From NCBI GenBank assembly GCA_034437655.1, contig DAOTTU010000099.1, positions 1 to 64,000 of the forward strand: a DNA stretch of 64,000 nt, read 5' to 3'. The notes beneath the pieces are model-generated. The model was not told where the DNA came from. It ran no database searches and saw only the letters and a program-made list of their open reading frames with translations. The DNA comes from J027 sp034437655 (lineage in GTDB: Bacteria > Chloroflexota > Anaerolineae > Aggregatilineales > J027). Each line of letters begins with the position of its first letter. Position 1 is the first letter of the stretch. The translations under genes and the position numbers were made by a program. Of the stretch, positions 36,082 to 44,193 are shown piece after piece.

Positions 36082-36489
36082 ATGACGATTAGCTTTTTCG
36101 AACCCGGTGATGTCCCACAACCACCAGAAAAGACGAAGATTGAACACCTGAGCGCTACCCCCAGTGATGACGGTTGGCGTGTGAAAGTAGAAATTCACAT
36201 TACACCGTTTCAGGTGCGACCAAGCCTTGAACTGAGCCTGAACAAAGTCCGTCGGGATGGCCCGAAGCAGGTTGCGAGCTTCAGTATTGTCGAAACCATG
36301 CACCACAAAATGGAGTTCACCATGCATGTGCGGGGGGTTCACGTCACTGAAGGCGACTACGACCTACATACGATGCTCTACTACCGCGATGCCCCACAAG
36401 AAGGGCAAGAGGAACTGCAACCCATAAAACCACAGGACGAGAAGTCATTGTCCTATACATTCCCAGTCCCTGAGGAGGCTGCAAGCTGA
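36082..36489 (+). CDS. Beta-rich protein of unknown function
   Basis: A 135-residue soluble protein with alternating hydrophobic strands ('WRVKVEIHITPF', 'SLELSLNKV', 'MEFTMHVRGVHV') and a Pro/Glu-rich end. It resembles an Ig-like sandwich, but I recognise no family and see no catalytic residues. The stop overlaps the start of the CoA-binding gene (TGATG), which indicates translational coupling. Confidence 0.75.
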   Translation: MTISFFEPGDVPQPPEKTKIEHLSATPSDDGWRVKVEIHITPFQVRPSLELSLNKVRRDGPKQVASFSIVETMHHKMEFTMHVRGVHVTEGDYDLHTMLYYRDAPQEGQEELQPIKPQDEKSLSYTFPVPEEAAS

Positions 36490-36920
36490 TGTTGCTCACG
36501 ACAGACCAACCGTTACGTGCAGTCCTTGAAACAGCGCAGACCATAGCTGTAGTGGGGCATTCAGACAAGCCCACCCGCACCAGCTACCAAATTGCAGCTT
36601 ATCTGCGGCGTGCAGGCTACAGGGTTATCCCGGTTAACCCAACTGTGCCAACCATCGACAATGAAATTAGCTACCCAAGCCTCACGGCAATTCCGGCAGA
36701 TATTCAGATTGATATTGTCAATGTCTTTCGGCGTGCAGAATATTTGCCCGATATTGTACGCGAAGCAGCGCAACGTGACCCGAAGCCAGCCGTGGTGTGG
36801 GGACAATTGTCTGTGGTTCATGATGCGGCGGTTGAGAATGCCGCCGAAGCCGAACTCGGTCTGGTGATGGACCGATGTATCAAGATAGAACGTGAACGGC
36901 TTCTGACGACTTCTCGTTAG
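36489..36920 (+). CDS. CoA-binding (YccU-like) protein
   Basis: A 143-residue Rossmann-fold protein of the CoA_binding_2 group. It shows 'TIAVVGHSDKPTRTSYQIAAYL', 'GYRVIPVNPT' and 'IDIVNVFRR' in order, as in YccU-type proteins related to succinyl-CoA synthetase alpha. A final Cys ('MDRCIKIE') is conserved in the group. The role is unclear. It is last in the four-gene cluster and is convergent with the polyprenyl synthase gene. Confidence 0.88.
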   Translation: MLLTTDQPLRAVLETAQTIAVVGHSDKPTRTSYQIAAYLRRAGYRVIPVNPTVPTIDNEISYPSLTAIPADIQIDIVNVFRRAEYLPDIVREAAQRDPKPAVVWGQLSVVHDAAVENAAEAELGLVMDRCIKIERERLLTTSR

Positions 36921-36968
36921 TCAAGTGAAGATAACACTGTGTCATGTCATTGCTGGTCGTTGGCCAAA

Positions 36969-37958
36969 CTAAAAGTCACGGTCAACGACATACTGTGCCA
37001 GGTTCTGCAAGTGATCCAGTTCTGGTGCCCACTCGTTCAAACTTTCAAGGGCTTCTAGTGCGTTGTCGATATGTCCACGCGCATCTTGAAGTGCCTGCTG
37101 CGGCATCTTAGCGGCACGGATTGCCTGCACCACCTCATCAACATTCCCCTCATCAGAAATTTGCTCAATGAAGGTGTCGTGGTCAGTGCCATTGGCATCG
37201 AGATAGTACATCGTCGGGAGTGTGATATGTCCCTGGCGCAGGTCATGGCCAGCAGGCTTACCCAGTTTGGTAGTGTCTGCGGTGAAATCCAAAGCGTCAT
37301 CCACAATCTGGAAGGCCATCCCTAATTCACGACCATACGCAGCAAAGGCTTGAATCATCTTTTCTTGCGCAGGGCTCCCAATGATTGCACCAGACAACGC
37401 GGCAGCTTCATAGAGGGCCGCTGTTTTGCCATAGATGCGCTTATCATATGTCTCACGGTCCGGCACATGCCAGCGCGTTTGAGCCTGCAAAATCTCACCT
37501 TTGCAGATACTCACCAGCGTGTCGGCAAAGACCTGAACAATTCGCACACTATCAGCTTCCGCAGCCAGTGCAGCCGCCTGCGCGAACAAGAAATCCCCTG
37601 TTAAGACAGTCACCCCGAGCGGCAACTGTGTATGCAAGGTCGCAACGCCACGCCGTTCAGGGGCGTCGTCAACGAGGTCATCATGAACGAGTGTGGCCGT
37701 ATGCAGCAACTCGACCGATGCCGCTACCGAAATCACCTTGTCATAGTCAGCTCCCAGAGCGCGGCCAATCAAGAGCGTCAGTGAAGGGCGAACACGCTTG
37801 CCCCCGGCGGTTAAGATCATGTCTACGGCTGCATCGAGCAATTGGTTGTCCAGGAAAGAGACATCCTGCATTTTCTTGACAACCTGCTGCAAGTCGTCTG
37901 ACACAACGTCCATCCACTCCATTTTGGACTGCATTGTGGCGTTGGAAGAAATGGTCAT
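36969..37958 (-). CDS. Long-chain polyprenyl diphosphate synthase
   Basis: A 329-residue trans-isoprenyl diphosphate synthase. Both aspartate motifs are present: 'LVHDDLVDDAPERRG' (DDxxD) and 'FQIVDDALDF'. The residues before the first motif are small or mid-sized ('LLHTATL'), as in medium- to long-chain enzymes making menaquinone or carrier side chains. It has a near-consensus promoter at 38025-38053 with a palindrome over the -10, and AAAGGGA before the ATG. Confidence 0.93.
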   Translation of the reverse strand: MTISSNATMQSKMEWMDVVSDDLQQVVKKMQDVSFLDNQLLDAAVDMILTAGGKRVRPSLTLLIGRALGADYDKVISVAASVELLHTATLVHDDLVDDAPERRGVATLHTQLPLGVTVLTGDFLFAQAAALAAEADSVRIVQVFADTLVSICKGEILQAQTRWHVPDRETYDKRIYGKTAALYEAAALSGAIIGSPAQEKMIQAFAAYGRELGMAFQIVDDALDFTADTTKLGKPAGHDLRQGHITLPTMYYLDANGTDHDTFIEQISDEGNVDEVVQAIRAAKMPQQALQDARGHIDNALEALESLNEWAPELDHLQNLAQYVVDRDF

Positions 37959-38020
37959 GTGGTTGAATCCCTTTCAATGGGAATGCACAAAGCGAGTTTG
38001 TGATTTTTATAACATGTTAC

Positions 38021-38053
38021 TTTCAGTATACTGAAAACGACACGAACCGTCAA
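38021..38053 (-). promoter_or_regulatory. Strong promoter with palindromic operator candidate
   Basis: On the minus strand TTGACG (38048-38053) and TATACT (38025-38030) are exactly 17 bases apart, a near-consensus promoter. The 16-bp perfect palindrome TTTCAGTATACTGAAA (38021-38036) covers the -10 box and would suit a dimeric repressor. Confidence 0.8.
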
Positions 38054-38101
38054 TAAATTTAAAACATTTAAAAAGAATTGAAAGTTAGCCCGGCATAAGT
38101 T

Positions 38102-38118
38102 AAATCCCGCCGGGATTT
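38102..38118 (-). other. Short hairpin after the OsmC gene
   Basis: AAATCCC and GGGATTT can pair around a four-base loop. There is no T tract on the minus strand, so this may be a weak or factor-dependent end of the OsmC transcript. Confidence 0.3.
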
Positions 38119-38133
38119 TATGACATTTTAATC

Positions 38134-38577
38134 TTATTGTGCGTCCGGGTCAATGATTTCGTAGCGATGCACGATGTTTACGATGTCCTTCAGCATCCCA
38201 TTCACGGGGCAATACTTTGTCATCGACAGTTCAATGGCCCGCTTGACTGCATTCTCATCCAGTTCTTTGCCACCCAACCGATACACAATCGCAATGTCAT
38301 GATATATACGCGGATGCTCATCTACTTGATCGCCTTCGACCGCGACTTCAAAGAATGTCACCGGCTGGCGCTTCTTGGTCAGAATACTGATCACATCCAT
38401 CGCCGTACACCCTGCCAGCCCGACAAGCACCAGCCCCATCGGTGATAAGCCACGTTCGCCTTCATCGGCATCAAGAAAGCCTGAGCTTAACGGGATTTGC
38501 AAATTGGTCTTGCCGTCAGATGTCGTTGTAAATGTCATACCGCCCTGCCATTGCACTAGGGCTTGATGATCGGACAC
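38134..38577 (-). CDS. OsmC-family peroxide reductase
   Basis: A 147-residue OsmC/Ohr-type protein. The two redox cysteines lie in 'VGLAGCTAMDV' and 'TKYCPVN', which together reduce organic hydroperoxides. The 'GLSPMGLVLVGLAGC' strand-helix is typical of the YhfA-like branch. It sits alone between purH and the polyprenyl synthase gene on the same strand; a TCCTCC-complement purine tract precedes the ATG. Confidence 0.92.
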   Translation of the reverse strand: MSDHQALVQWQGGMTFTTTSDGKTNLQIPLSSGFLDADEGERGLSPMGLVLVGLAGCTAMDVISILTKKRQPVTFFEVAVEGDQVDEHPRIYHDIAIVYRLGGKELDENAVKRAIELSMTKYCPVNGMLKDIVNIVHRYEIIDPDAQ

Positions 38578-38674
38578 TATTGTTCCTCCTAATTATGCAA
38601 GGTTGACGTTCTCAGCAAGGTCAACCATCGTCTTCTATTCATTATAGACGCGCTACACGTCCATTTTCTGACGC

Positions 38675-40240
38675 CTAATGTCGAAAGTGCCGCGTTTTAG
38701 TCAGCACCATCGTCACATCAGCAGCGTTTGCCGCGTCAATTACTTCCTGATCACGAATTGAGCCCCCCGGCTGAATAATCGCGCTGACACCAGCCCGCAC
38801 TGCTGCTTCTATGCCATCCGCAAACGGGAAAAAAGCGTCTGAGGCCATTGCTGCTCCCTGTGCAGCCTCGCCAGCTTTCGTCACTGCCAATTCAGCCGCA
38901 TCAACTCGGCTTGGCAACCCACCGCCTACACCCACGGTGTGTGTTGGATGCGCCAGGACAATAGCGTTGCTTTTGGTATGTTGCACACAGTGCCAGGCGA
39001 AGTTCAGTGCGCGGGTTTCTTCAGGTGTCGGGTTGCGCTGCGTAGCAATTTCCCACGTCGTCGTTGATGGATCGCCCATGTCACGTGCTTGCACCAGCAC
39101 GCCACCCAGCACACTCCGAAAATCAAGGCTCGGCGTTGGCGTTGTGTCGGGTACACGCACCAATCGACAGTTTTTGCGCCCCTTTGCCAGCAACTCGACT
39201 GCCTCTTCATCAAATTCAGGGGCAATGATGACTTCAACAAACAACCGTTCCAGCGCGTGGACAAAATCAGTCGTTACCACTCGGTTGACTGCAATCACAC
39301 CACCAAATGCTGATACCGGGTCACTGGCCAGCGCCAGCGGGAATGCGTCTGCAACTGACGCCCCGATTGCAATACCCGTCGGGTTCATATGCTTAACGAT
39401 GACCACAGCGGGGTCGTTCGTAAATGAAATGGCGGCTTGCCATGCCGCATCTGCATCCAGCAAATTGTTGTACGATAACGCTTTGCCACGCAATAATTCA
39501 CCATTGAGCGGTTTACCCGTAGTTGTCGCCGCATAAAACCCGGCTGGTTGATGCGGGTTCTCGCCATAGCGCAACGGCTGCACCAACGACATGCCCAATG
39601 TGAAAGATGCTGGCAAGGGTGTCTCTGCTGTTTGCGGTGCTGCTAACTGTCCATGCAAGAGATTATCCTCAGCCAAAAACCCGTGAATTGCAGTGTCATA
39701 GTCACGTGTATGCGCAAAGGCCTTCACGGCGAGTTCACGGCGCACTGCTAATTCAACAATGCCATGGTCGGTGAGTTTTTCTTGTATCAGCTGATAATCA
39801 TCAGGGTCAACCACAACCGTTACACGCTCAAAGTTCTTTGCCGCTGCCCGAATAAGCGCCACGCCCCCAATGTCGATCTGTTCAATCGCATCGGCAAGCT
39901 GCACAGTCGGGTCACTGATGGTCTGCTGAAAGGGATACAAGTTACAGACTACAAGGTCAATCGGGGCGTAACCATGCTGCTGAAGCTCAGCCATATCAAC
40001 TGAACGATCCCGTGCCAGAATCGCACCATGCACCGCCGGGTGCAAAGTCTTGACACGCCCACCAAGCATTTCAGGGAGTGCGGTTAACTGTTCAACCGGG
40101 GTTACGTCGAAACCGGCGTCTTGCAAAACGCGGGCCGTGCCGCCACTGGCGACAATATCCCAGCCTATACGGGTCAGTGTTGCACCAAGTTCTGTCAGTC
40201 CGCGCTTATCAGACACACTTATGATCGCACGAGGCATCAT
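38675..40240 (-). CDS. purH: Bifunctional AICAR formyltransferase / IMP cyclohydrolase
   Basis: A 521-residue PurH, carrying out the last two steps of purine synthesis to IMP. The N-terminal IMP cyclohydrolase starts 'RAIISVSDKRGLTELG' with 'SGGTARVL' and 'GGRVKTLHP'. The C-terminal formyltransferase has 'NPHQPAGFYA', 'YNNLLDADAAW' and the catalytic 'VKHMNPTG' Lys-His. The end 'GGSIRDQEVI' is typical. It is transcribed alone; no other pur genes lie nearby. AAGGAG precedes the ATG. Confidence 0.97.
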   Translation of the reverse strand: MMPRAIISVSDKRGLTELGATLTRIGWDIVASGGTARVLQDAGFDVTPVEQLTALPEMLGGRVKTLHPAVHGAILARDRSVDMAELQQHGYAPIDLVVCNLYPFQQTISDPTVQLADAIEQIDIGGVALIRAAAKNFERVTVVVDPDDYQLIQEKLTDHGIVELAVRRELAVKAFAHTRDYDTAIHGFLAEDNLLHGQLAAPQTAETPLPASFTLGMSLVQPLRYGENPHQPAGFYAATTTGKPLNGELLRGKALSYNNLLDADAAWQAAISFTNDPAVVIVKHMNPTGIAIGASVADAFPLALASDPVSAFGGVIAVNRVVTTDFVHALERLFVEVIIAPEFDEEAVELLAKGRKNCRLVRVPDTTPTPSLDFRSVLGGVLVQARDMGDPSTTTWEIATQRNPTPEETRALNFAWHCVQHTKSNAIVLAHPTHTVGVGGGLPSRVDAAELAVTKAGEAAQGAAMASDAFFPFADGIEAAVRAGVSAIIQPGGSIRDQEVIDAANAADVTMVLTKTRHFRH

Positions 40241-40263
40241 ATTCTCCTTGAATCAGGGTACCA

Positions 40264-40306
40264 GTAAAAGAAAAGAGGCATTATCAACACTCAGGTCGAT
40301 AACGCC
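40264..40306 (-). terminator. Terminator upstream of purH
   Basis: On the minus strand GGCGTTATC (40298-40306) pairs with GATAATGCC (40277-40285), one pair being G-T, followed by T-rich TCTTTTCTTTTAC. It ends the transcript of the lectin-like gene upstream and could also act as an attenuator for purH. Confidence 0.7.
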
Positions 40307-40372
40307 TTCTACATTAACATTTCCAGGTGCAGATGTCAGCGATGATGCATGACGATTCTGCTTCATGGTCAA

Positions 40373-41737
40373 TTATTCACCAGACGGCACGTCAAAGACC
40401 AACAAATCACTGGCAAGAATGTCCATTCGTGAACCATCGCCAGCGGCCAACCGCAAACCAACCTGACCGCTATCGAATGCTGCGTCGGTATAGCTTTCCA
40501 GCAATTGCCCCTCTACATACAAGTAAACCGTATCACCTTGAACATACACCCCGAGGCTGACGCTATTCAACGCGGTGAGTTCAGGCTCAAACTGTCCCGC
40601 GGCCAATGGCTCACCAGCTTCACCCTCAGTGACAACGTAGGCCTCAAACCGACCATCGCATGTTACATCAAGCGCACTATAGCTACTAAACTCCTCGTCA
40701 GCGTGCCAAACAAAACCGATGGTCGAGCTATCTGCGCAATCACGTACCTCGAAATTCACCTGCATGTAATAGTTGCTGGCGTCAACGTCAGCAAAGCGCA
40801 AAATGCCACTTTCCCCGGTGTTATATAAATTGAGCAGGCTATTGTCGATTAAGAATGCAGCGACCTCATGGTGTAAACCAAGCGGAATGGAAGTTGGTGC
40901 AGAAAATGGCGGGTCATAGATGACATCACCGAGTTCATTCCGGCTCAAGGGGTCGTCTGCGCTGGCATCAGCGTCAGTGGTATTGTCGGGTGTGTCTGGC
41001 GCTTCTTCTTCAGGGAAGGCAACAATGTTTTCGCCAGTGTTCTTGAGGGTCCACACTGCCCACGAGTTAAGTGTATACTCAATACCTAATTGCGCTCCGG
41101 GTGCAATAAAACCACTACTCTGTGAGGCACCTTCGGGGATATCAAACTGCACAATTTCTTCGCCATTGATATACCATGCAGATTGGTTGCCCGAAACCAG
41201 ATAGCCAATCGTATACGTTTCACCCACAACAAGAGACGTCGCCGTACCACTCACCGCCACCTCAAGGATTTGGTTATCTACCAGTCCACGGGCTCGGTAT
41301 GCCCCATTACATTGATTCACATACACGAATGCATCGTTGGTCTGCGCGTTTTCGCTGGGGCGCACTCGAGTAAAGAACAACAAAGCGCTCTCCGGACTAC
41401 TACAACTATCAACCGTAATCGTAATTTCCGTGTAGGCATTGTCCAGATTCAATGCGGGGACCGGAATTGAGCCAATACCACCTTCACCAAGACTCCGAAC
41501 GGCCATACCATCTGGCGTAACTTCATATTCGAGTTGTTGATCTGGCGAGCCGCCAGACGTCCAGCCTTCATCTGCGCCGAACAGCGTCGCAAACTCAATT
41601 TCCTGAACAGGCAGATTCGTGCCATCGGGTGGCGCTTGTGGCTCTGGGACGCCATCACCACCCTGTGCAAACACACTTCCAGCACCAATGACCATTCCCA
41701 GCAACACCACCACAACTACAATTACTCGTCGTTGCAT
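40373..41737 (-). CDS. Secreted protein with two concanavalin-like domains
   Basis: A 454-residue exported protein. The signal peptide is residues 1-24 ('VIVVVVVLLGMVIGAGSVFA' core). Two jelly-roll domains of the LamG/DUF1080 type follow, joined by an acidic Asp/Ala/Thr linker: the first about 45-245, the second about 280-450. Repeated features are 'V(D/R)xC' strands and 'YxNGExx' or 'YVEGQLLESYTD'. Such domains bind glycans. ATG 41737 has AAGGAG 6-7 bases upstream; the longer frame to 41869 overlaps the next gene. Confidence 0.8.
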   Translation of the reverse strand: MQRRVIVVVVVLLGMVIGAGSVFAQGGDGVPEPQAPPDGTNLPVQEIEFATLFGADEGWTSGGSPDQQLEYEVTPDGMAVRSLGEGGIGSIPVPALNLDNAYTEITITVDSCSSPESALLFFTRVRPSENAQTNDAFVYVNQCNGAYRARGLVDNQILEVAVSGTATSLVVGETYTIGYLVSGNQSAWYINGEEIVQFDIPEGASQSSGFIAPGAQLGIEYTLNSWAVWTLKNTGENIVAFPEEEAPDTPDNTTDADASADDPLSRNELGDVIYDPPFSAPTSIPLGLHHEVAAFLIDNSLLNLYNTGESGILRFADVDASNYYMQVNFEVRDCADSSTIGFVWHADEEFSSYSALDVTCDGRFEAYVVTEGEAGEPLAAGQFEPELTALNSVSLGVYVQGDTVYLYVEGQLLESYTDAAFDSGQVGLRLAAGDGSRMDILASDLLVFDVPSGE

Positions 41738-41795
41738 CCGATTCTCCTTATAATCTGAAAAATTTAACAATTTATGGTGTCCATGATACCGTAAT

Positions 41796-44189
41796 TCAGC
41801 GCTGACGCCGACGCCGGGTACGTGTAATTTCGGCAAGCTGCCAGATAAACTGTTCAAGGCCACGCGCATAGCTATTCAGAAAATCATCAGTGATATGATG
41901 CGCTAAATCACCTGCATCTGCCTTCAGTAGCTCTTGCACAACCGGCCGGAAATCACGCAAGGAAATAACCATCGTATTATCCGCACGGGTCATGATTCCC
42001 CAGCAGAGTTCTTTTTTGTGGTTGTCATCTTTCGCCGTGGTAAAGCGCCACAACGTCGAGGTATCAGCCACACGCCCTACATTACTGAAAACTTCAGTGC
42101 CCTTGAGCATATCATTTAATATATCGATACGGTCGGGAATATCACGTAATACCCCTTGTAATGAACGCGGTACACCGGCCAGCATCTGTAAGGTAACGGT
42201 GCTAAAGCTCTTGCCATCCAGCGCAATTTCTTTGTAGCGTTGCATCAACATACCGAACATGCGCACCATTTGTAGATAGTGGAGGCGTGCTTCGCTGAAG
42301 GTGTCCCATTGTGCCGGAACTGGCAACTCCTGGTATTCCTGCAATAGTTCCCACACCCGCCGATGCTGCGCATGAAATTCTGTCCACGGCGAACGCGGGC
42401 AGAACGTAATAGGGAATAACCGCGCACTCGGGTTGTAGGCGCTGGCATCAATCGGAATTAATATTGCCGGGATCGAGCGTGGAATATCTTCTAGCATCGC
42501 TTGTGCGGTGGCAGCCAGCTTCTTTTGCGCCCCACCCTGCGTTGCAAAATGCTGAATATGCTGCTGCAAAGCCTCACTGGGCTTATAAACCTGATTGTGC
42601 AACGACCGATACAGCAACAGCAGATCATTAATGGTGACACGTAGTTCGTCGTTGCGTTGTTTGAACAGATGCCGAACACGGTTCATATCAGACACAATCG
42701 GCGTGGTTGTTTCCACCGCGACTTCAGATGTGGGCTTATAATATTTGCCGAGCCTGGTAGCAGTGTCTTTGGAAATTGATAAGTTCACCTGGCGCGGTTG
42801 CAGGTTTGCACCAGTCGGTACTGTTGGTTGTGTGATTGACCGTAGATGCCGCGACGCAAAATTTGTGTAAATTTCAGCAATTGCCATCCCAAGTGTGGCG
42901 TCAAAAAAGATATGCGACTGATCAAACACCAGACTGTACGGTGTGCGGAAAATAGTTAATGGATGATCACCAATTCCCCGTTGCCCCTGTCGAATTTTTG
43001 ACAGCGGTAGCGATGCGTCTGCCATATCCCAATTCAGAATAATAGGAGCGCTGCGTAGCATTTCAAGTTCTGCCTGTAAAGGGCGTGGCAACGATTCTCG
43101 GGCATTTGGTTGGGACGCGCGCGGAATAACCGTCAGCCAATTATCAGCCTGCGGGCCTTCAGGGGGGGTGCCATTGTTCACGATCGCATGCGCCATTCCC
43201 CGCGTTACCTGTTCTGGCAAGCGTTTGTCGCCATGCATAAACGGCACGAGGTAGTATTGCCCACGCCAAATCACACCAATTGAACACTCTGTCGGAGCCA
43301 GTAATTGACGTTCGTCATTATAGGTCGAGGGTTGAAGCCGTGCCAACACTGACATTTGCTCCTGATACGCACGCCGCTCATCGTCAGCAAGGGTTTCTTG
43401 TTCACCCCACGCATGGATCGTCTTGTCAACGTCACGGTCTTGCCATTCATCCCCAAGCCGCTCACGCACGAATTTGTTAAAAATAGCCTGTCGATAGTGA
43501 ATGTAACGCTGTTCAGACGACGTACGAGGAACATCATACGGCCGACGCGCCAACCATTGATGCACCATCCGCGTATCGTTAAGTGCATCCCCCATCCGTG
43601 TCAGCAGCAGCCGTTCACGCCATTCAGCGGTCAGCAACTGGTCATAAATTTCAAGTAAATCGCCCACAGCCAGAATATTTGCAGCCAGTTGATCGCCGTC
43701 ACTCAAGTCTGCGCGTAATAACGACAGGTTTTGTTGAAACCCAATGGTTTCGCAAGCATGACGCGCCGCATCTTCACGCAGGCCAAATTCAAGATAGAAT
43801 TGCCACACCCCGTGCGGGAACGCGTCGTCAGGGTCGCGCCCTGCTGCCCGCAACAGCATCTGATAACCGCTGATGAGCAACGCAGGTGTTGAATAAAAGG
43901 CCATGTACGACGCCTTGCCAAGCATGGTCGCCATTCCCTGTTGCAGCAAGGACATCATCCGTTTAGAGTCGCCTTGCGCTAACCGTCGTCCCTGCGCCGC
44001 CCGTAGTTGTGAGAAAACCATTTTCACCACGTTGCCAGCAGGCAGCACACGCCCAATATCTTCGGCTAGCTCAGTGAGTTCATCAATTTCAAGCTGCGTG
44101 AGTTCATTCACGTTGGCACTGGTCATCACATGGTTGATACTGAGCGCCGTTGCTCGCTGCGCCTGCGTGATGGCTTTGTCTGTACTCAT
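41796..44189 (-). CDS. Large protein with CAT/condensation-like acyltransferase region, function uncertain
   Basis: A 797-residue soluble protein. Residues 1-330 are mostly helical and unrecognised. The C-terminal part resembles CoA-dependent acyltransferases of the CAT/condensation/carnitine group: 'DQSHIFFDATLG' (His426, Asp430) would be the H-x3-D active-site motif, and 'RVTINDLLLLYRSLHNQ' matches the 'T-x-N-D-x-L-L' helix. The usual first His of HHxxxDG is Ser. ATG 44189 starts four bases after the upstream gene and has GGAAAG before it. Substrates are unknown. Confidence 0.6.
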   Translation of the reverse strand: MSTDKAITQAQRATALSINHVMTSANVNELTQLEIDELTELAEDIGRVLPAGNVVKMVFSQLRAAQGRRLAQGDSKRMMSLLQQGMATMLGKASYMAFYSTPALLISGYQMLLRAAGRDPDDAFPHGVWQFYLEFGLREDAARHACETIGFQQNLSLLRADLSDGDQLAANILAVGDLLEIYDQLLTAEWRERLLLTRMGDALNDTRMVHQWLARRPYDVPRTSSEQRYIHYRQAIFNKFVRERLGDEWQDRDVDKTIHAWGEQETLADDERRAYQEQMSVLARLQPSTYNDERQLLAPTECSIGVIWRGQYYLVPFMHGDKRLPEQVTRGMAHAIVNNGTPPEGPQADNWLTVIPRASQPNARESLPRPLQAELEMLRSAPIILNWDMADASLPLSKIRQGQRGIGDHPLTIFRTPYSLVFDQSHIFFDATLGMAIAEIYTNFASRHLRSITQPTVPTGANLQPRQVNLSISKDTATRLGKYYKPTSEVAVETTTPIVSDMNRVRHLFKQRNDELRVTINDLLLLYRSLHNQVYKPSEALQQHIQHFATQGGAQKKLAATAQAMLEDIPRSIPAILIPIDASAYNPSARLFPITFCPRSPWTEFHAQHRRVWELLQEYQELPVPAQWDTFSEARLHYLQMVRMFGMLMQRYKEIALDGKSFSTVTLQMLAGVPRSLQGVLRDIPDRIDILNDMLKGTEVFSNVGRVADTSTLWRFTTAKDDNHKKELCWGIMTRADNTMVISLRDFRPVVQELLKADAGDLAHHITDDFLNSYARGLEQFIWQLAEITRTRRRRQR

Positions 44190-44193
44190 AACG

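Noticed and set aside
38102..38118. Rho-independent terminator after the OsmC gene
   Set aside because: The stem is short and no T run follows on the minus strand, so it is listed only as a hairpin.
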